A stretch of 64,000 nucleotides of DNA, taken from Nocardioides ungokensis (GTDB taxonomy: Bacteria > Actinomycetota > Actinomycetes > Propionibacteriales > Nocardioidaceae). Every line of letters begins with the position of its first letter. Position 1 is the stretch's first letter. The notes under the pieces were generated by a model, which was not told the origin of the DNA, ran no database searches, and saw only the letters and a list, made by a program, of their open reading frames with translations. The stretch is from the NCBI RefSeq assembly GCF_013466985.1, contig NZ_CP059164.1, forward strand, positions 248,001 through 312,000, read 5' to 3'. The position numbers and the translations under genes are program-made. Positions 1-8,646 of the stretch are shown here, piece by piece.

Positions 1-142
1 CGACCGCGTCCTGGACGCGACGGGCCACGCGCTCAGCGACGACGCCACCGTGCTGTGCGTGGACTGGCACGGCGGGCACGGACGGGACCGAGGCAGTGTC
101 CGCGGTGCCGAGCGAGGCCGGGTGAGTCGCCCCCTCACGTGA
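1..142 (+). CDS. PP2C/SpoIIE-type protein phosphatase, C-terminal fragment
   Basis: The window opens inside this gene; only the last 46 residues are present, read from base 2 to the TGA at 140-142. The stretch DDATVLCVDWHG is the usual last strand of SpoIIE/PP2C-type serine/threonine phosphatases (RsbU-like), where the paired aspartates help hold the metal ions. These enzymes dephosphorylate anti-sigma-factor antagonists or act in other signalling. The upstream sensor domains lie outside the window, so the input signal is unknown. A strong hairpin follows the stop codon directly. The family call rests on a short tail only. Confidence 0.6.
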   Translation, partial: DRVLDATGHALSDDATVLCVDWHGGHGRDRGSVRGAERGRVSRPLT

Positions 143-179
143 GTCGAAGGCGGCTCCACCATGCGGAGCCGCCTTCGAC
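143..179 (+). terminator. Strong stem-loop terminator, probably bidirectional
   Basis: A perfect 15-bp stem (143-157 with 165-179) closes a 7-nt loop directly after the phosphatase stop codon. It has no clear T-run, as is common in high-GC actinobacteria. It lies between convergent genes, so it probably ends transcription from both sides. Confidence 0.85.
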
Positions 180-216
180 GGGTGACCGGGCCCGCGGGCC
201 GGCCGGGAGGGGAGGG

Positions 217-991
217 TCAGGCAGTCGGGGCCGACAGACGGTCCTCGTCGCGCGAGCCATGAGCGCGGTGACTGCCTTGGGCTGGAAGCCCTTGAAGGTC
301 ATCCAGAGGCCGACCGTGAGCTCCACGCCGCGATGGGCAGGGTCAGCACGAACGAGGCGGACGAGACCTGGTCGAAGAGGCCGAACAGGGTCCCGAGCAT
401 CGAGACCAGGAGCAGCGGGGCGCCGATCAGGCCGACGGTGGGGATGATGCGGGGGACCAGCCGCGAGCGGTAGAGCAGCGTCCCGAGCAGGACGGCGTTG
501 ATGGCCGGCACGAGGCCGGGTCCGAACAGGAACGTCCAGTTGCGGACGTCGACCAGGGCGTTGCCGGTGACGGTCAGCGAGGCGGTGTCACCGGCGGCTC
601 CGGCGTAGTCCTGGCGGAGGGTGACGACCGCGAGCAGGCTGACCACGCCGATCATGATGACGGCTGCCTCGAACATCCGGGAGGTGACGAAGCCGAGGGC
701 CATCGACTCGTTCTGCCGCTTCAGCACGGGGAAGAGCGCGACGGCCGAGCCCACGGCGGTCACCGCGTTCACCGAGTCGAGGAGGCAACCCCAGATCACG
801 CGGGTGTCCTGACCGCCGCCGGTGATGTAGCCGGAGTCGTTCAGCACCGGCCCGATGAGGATCAGCGCCGGGATCGAGGACGCGAACGTGAGCAGGTAGA
901 AGATGCCTGCGGCGCGGGCGTGGCTCCGCGTGGGGTCGGGGGCTGCGCCGGTGGTACGGCGGGTGGCGGGGGCTGGTGCGGTGATGGTCAT
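217..991 (-). pseudogene. DUF4386 family membrane protein (frameshifted near its 3' end)
   Basis: The start is the ATG at 991, preceded by AGGAG six bases upstream. After a charged N-terminus come about six hydrophobic segments typical of DUF4386 proteins (function unknown, inner membrane). The main frame stops at 299 just after LTLPIAAW. The conserved end of the family (ELTVGLWMTFKGF) continues in another frame from about 326, as if one G were missing in TGG-GAG near 321-327. A second shift near 240-260 would give a natural end at 217, before the terminator; without it that frame runs on to 135. The gene therefore looks intact apart from one or two single-base losses. It lies downstream of a small gene that usually accompanies DUF4386 genes. 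Confidence 0.7.
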
Positions 992-1276
992 GTCAGGCTC
1001 CTGTGCGCGAGGTGTCGGGGTTGCGGGGTCGGCGCGACTCGTCATCGTCTCGACCCGGGTGACCGAGACGAGGGGCAGACCGATGTCGCGAAGCTGGTGC
1101 AGCAGGCCGTGCAGGGCCGCCTGGTCGACGACCGGGCCGGTGAGCAGGGTGAAGCCGTCGCCGGTGGTCAGCGTCATGCCGTCGAAGCGGGCGGACCACC
1201 GGGGGTCGAGGCGCCCGTCGAGGCGGATCTCGTAGATGTCGGACCCGTCCGGGCGGCTGCTGGGTGTCGTGCTCAT
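992..1276 (-). CDS. Small conserved actinobacterial protein, reading in frame into the DUF4386 gene
   Basis: From the ATG at 1276 it reads MSTTPSSRPDGSDIYEIRLD and continues with a short compact domain (DPRWSARFDGM, then LHGLLHQLRDIGLPLVSVTRV). I recognise this as the small partner often found just upstream of DUF4386 genes and LuxR regulators; its function is unknown. It has no stop codon of its own: the frame passes directly through the DUF4386 start at 991. It is therefore either a true fusion, a translationally coupled pair whose stop was lost, or another indel. The end given is the codon before the second gene's start. Confidence 0.5.
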
Positions 1277-1353
1277 GACCCGCAACCTAGGAACCGATGT
1301 GGTGAGCCCACATCGCATCATGTGGTGAGCGACGTGGTGATCTTCGTCAGGAG

Positions 1354-4080
1354 TCAGCGGCGGGTGGTGCGCTGGAGCAGGTTGAGCTCGCCGGCCCGGG
1401 AGACCGCCGACCGGCGGCTGTTGACGCCGAGCTTGGCGTAGATGCTCCGGGTGTGCGTCCGCAGCGTGTTCAGCGAGACGACGAGCTCCTGGGCAATGGC
1501 GGGCCCGGGGAGGTCGGTGGCGAGCAGCCTGAGAACGTCGAGCTCCCGCTCGCTGAGCGGGTCGACGAGGGCCTGGGCCACCGGCCCGGACGGCTCGCTT
1601 CCGCGCCCGAGGGCGGCGAGCAGGCGACGCGGGTAGGTCCAGGACGGGTCCCGCTCGGCACACGCCGCGAGCAGGGTGGCGAGCGGTGCGCCCTCGCCGA
1701 CGAAGACGCGCACATAGCCCTCCGGCTCGGCCAGCCTGAGGGCGCGCTCCAGCGGGACGAGCGCCCCCGGGAGGTCACGCGGACCGTGCTCGGCGAGGTG
1801 GACGAGTGCCTGGAGGGTCAGGATCTCGATGAGGGTGCCGGTCCGCCCGCCCTCCTCGGCGGCGACCCGGAGGCGCTCGAGGAGCCGGTGCGCCGTACGC
1901 AGGGCGCCCGGGTCCGAGCGCTGGTGGATCAGGATCCTGGCCAGCGTGACGTGCTCGTACTCGCGGACGTAGGAGAGCTCGTCGTCCGCGGCGAGGCCGC
2001 GCTCACGCGCCCACTCGAGCGCCTCCGCCAGCCGGCCCTGCGCCACGAGCACGCGCGCCCGCTGCGCCGGGACCGGCCGCACGTTCGGCGAGAAGTCGCC
2101 GACGTAGACCCGATCGGCCTCCTCGAGCAGGGCGACGGCACCGGCCAGGTCCCCCTGCGCCTCACGCAGGCGGGCACGGGCGACCCGCCACCGGTAGGGA
2201 TGCTGAGGCAGCCCGTTGTGCTCGCCCAGCTCGTCCGCCCGCGTCAGGTGCGCGGCCGCCGCCTCCAGGTCGTTGCGCTCGAGGGCGACCTGGCTCAGCC
2301 CGACGACCATGTCCGCCGTGCCCCGCATCACGGTCGAGCCCTGGTGGGCGGCGGCGAGCGCGAGCGCGTCCTCGTAGGTGCGCAGGGCGTCCCCGAGTCG
2401 CCCCTGGGTCGTGCGGAGGTCGGCCAACGTGATCGAGCAGCCCAGCACGTCGGAGAAGTTCCCGGCACGGCGCAGGCCCTCGACGGCGGCCGAGTAGCCG
2501 CGGTGCGCCGCCTCCAGGTCTCCGCCTCCCCACGAGGCCAGCCCCGCCAGGGCGGACGCGGCCGCGATGGTGAGGTCGTCTCCCGGCGCGGCCCGGGCGA
2601 CCGCGAGATCGGCGTGGACGACGGTGGCCGACGGGTCGCCGCGGACCAGCGCCAGCGCCGCGCGATAGGTCTCGATCGCCCCGGCCAGGCGCGGGAGCTC
2701 GGCCTCCTCGAGCACGACCATGTCATCCGGTGGCGCGGCCAGCAGCCGCTCGACGTCCTCCAGCCGCTCGTCGACCCCCTCGAACTGGCCGCTCGACATC
2801 AGGGCCCCGATGAAGCCCACCGCGAGGACGGGCCGGCGACGGACCACGTCGTACGGGATGTCGTCGATCCAGCCCCGGACCGTGGCCTCCTGACGGTCCC
2901 GCAGGAGGCCGATGGCGCTGCGCTCCACCAGGTCGGCCGCGTGCTCGACGTCGCCGGCCGCGAGCGCGTGCCGGACCGCGGGCACGGGTTCGCCCGCCGC
3001 GGCGTACCAGTGGGCGGCTCGCCGGTGCAGGTCGGGCAGCTCGTCGGGTCGCTCCTCGTGCAGGTGCGCGCGCAGGACGTCGGCGAAGAGGTGGTGGTAG
3101 CGGTACCAGTGGCGGCTGTCGTCGAGGGGGACGACGAAGAGGTTGGAGCGCTCCAGCATCTCGAGCACCGCCCTGCCGTCGCCGCCACCGGTGACGGCGT
3201 CGCAGAGCGAGCCGCTGAGCCGGTCCAGGATCGAGGTCTGGAGCAGGAAGGCGCGGACGGGGTCGGGCTGGCGGCTCAGAACCTCCTCGACGAGGTAGTC
3301 GACGACGTAGCGGTCGTCACCGGCGAAGCCGGCGATGAAGCCGGCAGCATCCGCCCGGCCCTGGAGTGACAGCGCCGCCAGCTGCAGGGCGGCGATCCAG
3401 CCCTCCGTACGGCCCTCCAGGGCAGCGATGTCGGCGTCCTCGAGCTCGAGCCCGACGACCTCGTTGAGGTACGCCGCCACCTCGTCGAGCGTGAAGCGGA
3501 GGTCGGCGGCGCGGATCTCGACCAGCTCGCCGCGCGCTCGCAGCCGGGCCAGCGGCAGGGCGGGATCGGCGCGGGTGCTGATCACCAGGTGCACGTCTCG
3601 GGGGAGGTGCTCGAGGAGGTACGCCACGTCGTCCGCGATCGCCGGCCCGTCGGCGAGGTGGTAGTCGTCGAGGACCAGGTCGAGGCCCTCCGGCAGGGCG
3701 CTGAGCTCGTTGAGGAGCGTGACGAGGACGGTCCGGACCGGTGGGTTCGCACCCTGGAGGAGCGGCAGCGCACCCTCCCCGACGCCGGGAACGGCGGTGT
3801 CCAGGGCGGTCACCACGTAGCTCCAGAACGAGTCGGGCCGCTGCTCGGTCTCCTCGAGCGAGACCCAGGCCACCGGGCGCCCCGCGGCCACCCGGGCGTC
3901 GACCCACGCGGCCAGCAGCGTCGTCTTGCCGAACCCCGGCGGTGCGGAGACGAGCGTCAGGCGTGGCTGCGCTTTCCCGCCCAGCCGGTCGCCCAGCCGG
4001 TTGCCCAGCCGGGAGCGCGGCACGAGGCCCCGTCGCACCTGGGGGATGTAGAGCTTGGTCCGGACCAGGGGGCTCGGCAT
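1354..4080 (-). CDS. MalT-type LuxR-family transcriptional regulator (ATP-dependent, large)
   Basis: A 908-residue one-component regulator of the MalT/LAL class. From the N-terminus it has a P-loop NTPase with Walker A APPGFGKTT (about residues 46-54) and a Walker B-like LDLVLDDYHL (about residue 140). A long helical, TPR-like sensor region follows (about 330-830). A C-terminal LuxR helix-turn-helix ends it (LSERELDVLRLLA to NTLRTHTRSIYAKLGVNSR). The ATG at 4080 is chosen over the upstream start at 4107 because GGGAGGGGAG lies directly before it. Such proteins oligomerise on ATP and an inducer and activate nearby genes. The DUF4386 pair just downstream on the same strand may be co-transcribed or a target. 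The inducer cannot be told from sequence. Confidence 0.9.
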   Translation of the reverse strand: MPSPLVRTKLYIPQVRRGLVPRSRLGNRLGDRLGGKAQPRLTLVSAPPGFGKTTLLAAWVDARVAAGRPVAWVSLEETEQRPDSFWSYVVTALDTAVPGVGEGALPLLQGANPPVRTVLVTLLNELSALPEGLDLVLDDYHLADGPAIADDVAYLLEHLPRDVHLVISTRADPALPLARLRARGELVEIRAADLRFTLDEVAAYLNEVVGLELEDADIAALEGRTEGWIAALQLAALSLQGRADAAGFIAGFAGDDRYVVDYLVEEVLSRQPDPVRAFLLQTSILDRLSGSLCDAVTGGGDGRAVLEMLERSNLFVVPLDDSRHWYRYHHLFADVLRAHLHEERPDELPDLHRRAAHWYAAAGEPVPAVRHALAAGDVEHAADLVERSAIGLLRDRQEATVRGWIDDIPYDVVRRRPVLAVGFIGALMSSGQFEGVDERLEDVERLLAAPPDDMVVLEEAELPRLAGAIETYRAALALVRGDPSATVVHADLAVARAAPGDDLTIAAASALAGLASWGGGDLEAAHRGYSAAVEGLRRAGNFSDVLGCSITLADLRTTQGRLGDALRTYEDALALAAAHQGSTVMRGTADMVVGLSQVALERNDLEAAAAHLTRADELGEHNGLPQHPYRWRVARARLREAQGDLAGAVALLEEADRVYVGDFSPNVRPVPAQRARVLVAQGRLAEALEWARERGLAADDELSYVREYEHVTLARILIHQRSDPGALRTAHRLLERLRVAAEEGGRTGTLIEILTLQALVHLAEHGPRDLPGALVPLERALRLAEPEGYVRVFVGEGAPLATLLAACAERDPSWTYPRRLLAALGRGSEPSGPVAQALVDPLSERELDVLRLLATDLPGPAIAQELVVSLNTLRTHTRSIYAKLGVNSRRSAVSRAGELNLLQRTTRR

Positions 4081-4193
4081 GGTCGCTCCCCTCCCTCGCC
4101 TCCGCACCCGATGGTCACGACGTTAGAGCACGAGCCGGAGGTCGACCCTCACAACGGCGTTCGCGGCGGCGCCCGGCATCTACAGTCGGCAGG

Positions 4194-5405
4194 GTGACGG
4201 AGCTCCCTGTCCTGGAACCCGAAGAGCAGCGCATCCTCGGCAGCCTGCTGGAGAAGCAGTCCACGGTGCCGGCGTCGTACCCCCTCAGCGCCAACGCGCT
4301 GCGGTCCGCCTGCAACCAGAGCAGCAGCCGGGAGCCCGTCGTCGACTACGACGAGCAGACCGTGGTGCAGACCGCGCGGGCGCTGAAGGAGCGGGGGCTG
4401 CTGCGGATCGTGTGGTCGGACACGGGGCGGCGGACGCTGAAGTACCACCAGACCCTCGACGAGCACCTCGGGCTCGAGCCGGACGAGCGGGCAGTCCTGA
4501 CCGTGCTGCTGCTCCGGGGCGCGCAGACGCCCGGCGAGCTGCGCACCCGCACGGAACGGCTGCACACCTTCGCCGACCGGGGCGAGGTCGAGGGGTGCCT
4601 GCGCCGGATGGCCGGCCGGCCCCAACCCCTGGTGCGGGAGCTCGAGCGGCGACCGGGGCAGCACGACCGGCGATGGGTCCACCTCCTCGGACCGGTCCCG
4701 CAGGAGGCCACGCCCGCGGCGGCTGCTGCCGTCGACCGGGACTCGGTGATCGCGGGTGGTGCGGAGGCGCGGGACGCGCGGGTGCGGTCGTCGTACGACG
4801 CCGTGGCCGGCGCCTATGCCGAGCACCTGGTCGACGAGCTGGGCGGGCTCGCGTTCGAGACCTGGCTGCTGGACCGGGTGGTGGCCCACGCGGACGGGGG
4901 ACCGGTGGTGGAGGTCGGATCCGGGCCGGGCCACGTCACGGCGTACCTCGCCGACGGCGGCGCGGAGGCGACGGGGATCGACCTCTCGCCCGCGATGGTC
5001 GACGAGGCGCGTCGCCGCTTCCCGGGCCGGAGCTTCGAGGTCGGCGACCTGCGGCGGCTCAGCCGTCCGGTCGCGAGCGCGGGGTGGGCGGCCGTGCTGG
5101 GGTGGTACTCCCTCAACCACCTGGCCGCCTCCGAGCTGCCCGAGGCGATCGCGGCCCTGGCCCGCCCGCTCGCGCCCGGGGGATGGCTGGTCCTCGGGCT
5201 GCACGCCGGCTCGGAGGTCCGCCACCTCGACGAGTGGTTCGACCAGGAGGTCGACCTCGACTTCGTGCTGCACGAGCCGGCCGCCGTGGTCGGGGTCGTG
5301 GAGGCCGCCGGCCTCGTCGACGTGGAGTGGTACCTGCGCGGGCCGGTGACCGCCCGGGGCGAGACGACCCAGCGCCTGTACGTCATCGGTCGCCTGCCGG
5401 CGTGA
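4194..5405 (+). CDS. YceH (DUF480) winged-helix protein fused to a SAM-dependent methyltransferase
   Basis: A 403-residue fusion. Residues 1 to about 180 are YceH/DUF480, which folds as two winged helices (ILGSLLEKQSTVPASYPLS near the start, then SRVREPVV-like, here SSREPVVDY). Residues from about 200 are a class I methyltransferase with SAM motif I VVEVGSGPGHVTAYL, an acidic motif ATGIDLS, and motif IV-like VLGWYSLNH. The substrate is unknown. The GTG at 4194 is used because the YceH homology starts there; the open frame upstream is a shadow of the regulator on the other strand. The stop overlaps the next gene by 4 bases (GTGA), which indicates coupled translation. Both domains look intact. 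Confidence 0.85.
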   Translation: MTELPVLEPEEQRILGSLLEKQSTVPASYPLSANALRSACNQSSSREPVVDYDEQTVVQTARALKERGLLRIVWSDTGRRTLKYHQTLDEHLGLEPDERAVLTVLLLRGAQTPGELRTRTERLHTFADRGEVEGCLRRMAGRPQPLVRELERRPGQHDRRWVHLLGPVPQEATPAAAAAVDRDSVIAGGAEARDARVRSSYDAVAGAYAEHLVDELGGLAFETWLLDRVVAHADGGPVVEVGSGPGHVTAYLADGGAEATGIDLSPAMVDEARRRFPGRSFEVGDLRRLSRPVASAGWAAVLGWYSLNHLAASELPEAIAALARPLAPGGWLVLGLHAGSEVRHLDEWFDQEVDLDFVLHEPAAVVGVVEAAGLVDVEWYLRGPVTARGETTQRLYVIGRLPA

Positions 5406-5842
5406 GTCCGCCCGCGGTCGAGCACGTGATCACCTCGCCGCTGTCCCTGGCGCGGGTCCTGTGGTGGTACGGCGAGGACGACCTGTGGGCGTCGGCGCTC
5501 GCCCTGCCGCCGGCCGTGGTGGCCGACCTCGCCCCGCGGTTCGCCCAGCTCCGTGCCGAGCCCGAGGCGATGGAGGTCATGTGGCCCGGAGCGCCCCTGG
5601 CGGATGCGCACCTCGTGCTGGGCGCGATCGAGCACCTCGAGGGGCGCCCGCGGCCCGCGGCACGGCGACACCGGCGCGGCGGCCCGCTGCCCGACGTGCT
5701 CGACCTCAGCGAGGACGAGCGCTGGCGCGATCCCGCGCTCGCCGAGGTCCTCCGGCTCGTCCAGGAGCGCACCGACTCACCGACGGACGGGCCGAAGCCC
5801 TGGCAGCTCCCGAGGCTCCGCGGTCGTTACGCGCCCGGGTGA
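5402..5842 (+). CDS. Conserved hypothetical protein
   Basis: A 146-residue cytosolic protein starting at a GTG that overlaps the stop of the YceH-methyltransferase gene, so the two are probably co-translated. It is rich in Trp, Leu and acidic residues (VLWWYGEDDLWASALAL near the N-terminus) and has no signal peptide or membrane segment. I do not recognise a named domain. The reading frame keeps typical actinobacterial third-position GC. Function unknown; the tight coupling suggests a role linked to its neighbour. Confidence 0.65.
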   Translation: MSPPAVEHVITSPLSLARVLWWYGEDDLWASALALPPAVVADLAPRFAQLRAEPEAMEVMWPGAPLADAHLVLGAIEHLEGRPRPAARRHRRGGPLPDVLDLSEDERWRDPALAEVLRLVQERTDSPTDGPKPWQLPRLRGRYAPG

Positions 5843-5851
5843 ACCGTCGGA

Positions 5852-6115
5852 CTAGGCCTCGACGAGGATCACCAGGGTCTCGGGCAGCACGCCGTCGTAC
5901 TCCATCGCCGCGGCCGCCTCGTCGGACTCCATGGCCGCCTGGAAGGCGTCCATGTCGGCGACGTCCATGAGCACCGCGACATGGGTCGGATTTTGGGGGT
6001 CGACGAACGTGCGGATGTTGGTGACACCGTGCGGCCCGAAGAACTCCTCGCGCTTCGGCGACGCCAGCCAGTGATCCTTGTCCTTCACGTCGTGGTGACC
6101 GAGCAACGTAGGCAT
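5852..6115 (-). CDS. Small conserved hypothetical protein (possible ferredoxin-like fold)
   Basis: An 87-residue acidic protein starting at the ATG at 6115, with GAGGAGG upstream. The alternation of strands and helices (FVDPQNPTHVAVLMDVAD, then MDAFQAAMESDEAAAAM) resembles short dimeric alpha/beta-barrel proteins, but I cannot assign a family or catalytic residues. It stands alone, convergent with the gene at 5402. Confidence 0.65.
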   Translation of the reverse strand: MPTLLGHHDVKDKDHWLASPKREEFFGPHGVTNIRTFVDPQNPTHVAVLMDVADMDAFQAAMESDEAAAAMEYDGVLPETLVILVEA

Positions 6116-6244
6116 GGGGCCCTCCTCAGAGCCGGGCGCTCTTCTCGCGCCACCCTTGCCACGCTTGCACCGGGCACCATCGGGACGCCATAGCCCGTTG
6201 TGGGGAGCCGCGGCGTCCAGGTCGCAGCCCGCCACCGACGCCGG

Positions 6245-6676
6245 TCAGTCCTCGATCTGCGCCTTGCCGTGCCGTTGCAGCGCGGCGAGTCCGTCCCGCA
6301 TGGCCCGCTGCTTCTCCGGCGAGTGACCGACCCAGTCGACGAGCTCGCCCACGACAAGCAGTGGCTCGCGGCTGCGGAAGGACTGCGTCGGATTGCCGGG
6401 GAACCTCTTGTCGGTGACATTCGGGTCGTCCTCGAAGTCGCCCGTCGGCTCCACGAGGTAGATGCGCCCGCGGCCCTCACCCGCAGCGAGCTCGGCCCCC
6501 CAGACCGCGGCGTCGAGGGTCGCGGTGAAGTAGACGTAGTTCATCACCCGCCCCGCCTCGAAGTTCGACTCGCGGCCGGGCACCAGCAGCTCGCCCACGG
6601 CGAGGTCCGCCTTCGTGCCGTGCAGGTACATGCCTGCCTCGTAGACCTCGAAGGGCACCGGCTCGCTCGCGCTCAT
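6245..6676 (-). CDS. arr: NAD(+)-rifampin ADP-ribosyltransferase
   Basis: A 143-residue Arr enzyme, close to the family's usual length. It transfers ADP-ribose from NAD+ to the C23 hydroxyl of rifamycins and so inactivates them. Diagnostic motifs are all present: FYHGTK-like YLHGTKADL, AVWGAEL, YLVEPTGDFEDDPN and KRFPGNPTQS. The catalytic residues known from mycobacterial Arr, His19, Tyr49 and Asp84, fall at the same numbers here. The gene is monocistronic with host-like codon use, so it looks like the common chromosomal actinobacterial arr rather than the integron-borne version. Confidence 0.95.
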   Translation of the reverse strand: MSASEPVPFEVYEAGMYLHGTKADLAVGELLVPGRESNFEAGRVMNYVYFTATLDAAVWGAELAAGEGRGRIYLVEPTGDFEDDPNVTDKRFPGNPTQSFRSREPLLVVGELVDWVGHSPEKQRAMRDGLAALQRHGKAQIED

Positions 6677-6809
6677 GCGGCGACCCTAGTTGTCGCGGCG
6701 GCATGGACCCTCTGGGCGGATTCATCGCCTACGTTCAGGAAGCGTCCAGACTTGCTGGCTAGCCTCGGAGGCGACGTCGCGCGGCAGGCTCGTCCGAGGG
6801 TGTGAGGCC

Positions 6810-7322
6810 ATGCGAGCACTTGGTGGATCAGTGGGCCCGAGAGGTGCCACGGTGCTCCTCGCTGCCGCGGTCGCGGGAGGCCTGCTGGCCGTGCATGGCT
6901 GGTCCACCCGTCAGTCGGGTCTCCCTCCCGGGGCGCTCGGCGGTGCCGGCGCCAGCAGCGCGACCTCGGCACCCTCGCCGTCGCCATCGGCCGGCGGCCA
7001 GGCGGGCAGCACGTCGGGGCCCGGCCCGTTGCTGTCCTCACAGGGCTTCGCCTCGTACTCCTACCTGGTCTGGCCCGGCACCCCGAGCGCCGCAGCGAAG
7101 AGTGCGATGACCGGGTTGTCGATCTCGGTCCACCGAACGGGCTCGGGCATCTCGGTCAGTGCCGGGGTGAGCGGCCAGCCGGGGGCCGCACATGCCTACC
7201 CCGGGGGTGCTCGGGTGTACGTCGTCGAGGCCTCGATGGGAGACGAGGCGGGCAGCTCTGACTACAACCTCGGAGACGACGGTGTGGTCGTCACCGACGC
7301 CCAGGGGAGGATCCTGCAGTGA
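6810..7322 (+). CDS. Secreted or membrane-anchored protein of unknown function
   Basis: A 170-residue protein with one N-terminal hydrophobic segment (VLLAAAVAGGLLAVHGW, about residues 14-30). It has a Ser/Pro/Gly-rich linker of about 40 residues and then a compact extracytoplasmic domain without recognised motifs. The segment lacks a lipobox Cys, so it is either a signal anchor or a cleaved signal. The stop overlaps the start of the DoxX-like gene by 4 bases (GTGA), so the two form an operon. Confidence 0.65.
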   Translation: MRALGGSVGPRGATVLLAAAVAGGLLAVHGWSTRQSGLPPGALGGAGASSATSAPSPSPSAGGQAGSTSGPGPLLSSQGFASYSYLVWPGTPSAAAKSAMTGLSISVHRTGSGISVSAGVSGQPGAAHAYPGGARVYVVEASMGDEAGSSDYNLGDDGVVVTDAQGRILQ

Positions 7323-7780
7323 CGCCGCACCAGGGTGCACCCTCCGCACGCGCCACCACCCGGCCGCAGCGGCCCGCGTCGCAACCGGGCCCGGGTGAGT
7401 GGGCCGGGCAGCTGGCTGCGGAGTGGGCACCGACGGTGGGACGCGTCCTCCTCGGGCTGGTGCTGGCGTGGTTCGGCTATCACGAGCTGGTCCAGCCGTC
7501 CGTGTGGACCGGCTACGTCCCGGTGGTGTCTGGGCAGACGCTGCTCGTGCTGCTCGTCCTGGCACACGGCTGGTTGCTGCTCGTGCTGGCCGTCGCCCTG
7601 GTGGCAGGAATCGCGGTGCGGGCGGTCGCCGCGGTTGCGGTGCTCCTGCTGCTCCAGATCGTGGCCTCGCTGACGATGTCGAACGGCCTGTCGGACCTGG
7701 TCCTGCGCGACGTGGGCGTCCTCGGTCTCGCCGTCTGCCTGACAGCGACCACCCGGCAGCGGCTGGTGCTCCGCGGGTAG
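7319..7780 (+). CDS. DoxX-like small membrane protein
   Basis: A 153-residue integral membrane protein with a hydrophilic 35-residue N-terminus and four predicted helices. The first carries GRVLLGLVLAWFGYHEL, close to the start of DoxX-family proteins. DoxX-like proteins are associated with respiratory quinone or thiol redox functions, but no activity can be assigned here. The GTG start at 7319 overlaps the stop of the secreted-protein gene, indicating translational coupling. Confidence 0.6.
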   Translation: MTPHQGAPSARATTRPQRPASQPGPGEWAGQLAAEWAPTVGRVLLGLVLAWFGYHELVQPSVWTGYVPVVSGQTLLVLLVLAHGWLLLVLAVALVAGIAVRAVAAVAVLLLLQIVASLTMSNGLSDLVLRDVGVLGLAVCLTATTRQRLVLRG

Positions 7781-7931
7781 GCCGCTCCAGACGTGTCCGT
7801 GCCACCGGCGGTCGCGTCGTTCGACGGGGATGGCCGGGAGCGTCGAAGGTAGGCTCGTCGTGTGCGTCGTCCGGCCTCGAGCCCGACCTCAGCCCGAGCG
7901 TCGGCCTCGTGACTGAAGGAGGAGACAGCTC

Positions 7932-8624
7932 ATGAAGACACCTCCGATCGTCTCCACGGCGGAGTGGCAAGAGGCCTGGGAGCGCATGCTGGTCAAGGAG
8001 AAGGAGCTCACCCGGGCGCGCGACGCCCTGGCCGCCGAACGCCGGCGGATGCCGTGGACGGTCGTGGAGAAGCAGTACCGCTTCGACGGGCCGCACGGGC
8101 CGGCGAGCCTCGTGGACCTGTTCGAGGGACGACGCCAGCTGATCGTCTACCGCGCCTTCTTCGCGCCGGACATCACCACCTTCGCCGAGGGTGGCTCCTA
8201 CCCGGACCGGGCCTGCGTCGGCTGCTCGTTGGTGGCCGACCAGGTGGCCCACCCGGCCCACCTGAACGCCCGCGACACCAGTCTGGCGTTCGTGTCGCGG
8301 GCCCCGCAGGCGGACATCGAGCACCTGAAGGCGCGCAACGGCTGGGAGCTGATCCCGTGGTACACGCTCACCGATGACTTCGACGCCGACTTCGGGGTGG
8401 ACGACTGGCACGGCACCAACGCGTTCATCCGTGAGGGCGACCGGGTGTTCCGGACCTACTTCCTCAACAACCGGGGCGACGAGGCGATGGGGAGCACCTG
8501 GACCTACCTCGACATCACCGCGCTCGGTCGTCAGGAAGTGGGGGAGGACTCACCCGAGGGCTACCCCCAGACCCCGCCCTACCAGTGGTGGAACTACCAC
8601 GACGCCTACGGGCAGGACGCCTGA
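7932..8624 (+). CDS. DUF899 (thioredoxin-like) family protein
   Basis: A 230-residue cytosolic protein of the DUF899 family, a thioredoxin-fold group. Family features: KELTRARDALAAERRRMPW near the N-terminus, LVDLFEGRRQLIVYRAFF, and the conserved SYPDRACVGCSLVADQV. The two Cys in ACVGC sit at a possible redox site, though a classic thioredoxin CxxC function is not established for the family. The ATG at 7932 has GGAGGAG about eight bases upstream. It appears monocistronic. Confidence 0.85.
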   Translation: MKTPPIVSTAEWQEAWERMLVKEKELTRARDALAAERRRMPWTVVEKQYRFDGPHGPASLVDLFEGRRQLIVYRAFFAPDITTFAEGGSYPDRACVGCSLVADQVAHPAHLNARDTSLAFVSRAPQADIEHLKARNGWELIPWYTLTDDFDADFGVDDWHGTNAFIREGDRVFRTYFLNNRGDEAMGSTWTYLDITALGRQEVGEDSPEGYPQTPPYQWWNYHDAYGQDA

Positions 8625-8646
8625 CGGGCACGCCGGTGGTCACCGC

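Noticed and set aside
1453..3369. Plus-strand open frame of 638 codons opposite the MalT-type regulator
   Set aside because: It is a shadow of the regulator; no ribosome site, no domain, and composition typical of antisense frames.
4081..4107. Earlier start for the MalT-type regulator at 4107
   Set aside because: The added nine residues are Arg-rich and cover the strong ribosome site that serves the ATG at 4080.
7857..7931. Possible small gene ahead of the DUF899 gene
   Set aside because: Short frames here lack ribosome sites and conserved features; the gap is better read as promoter and leader.
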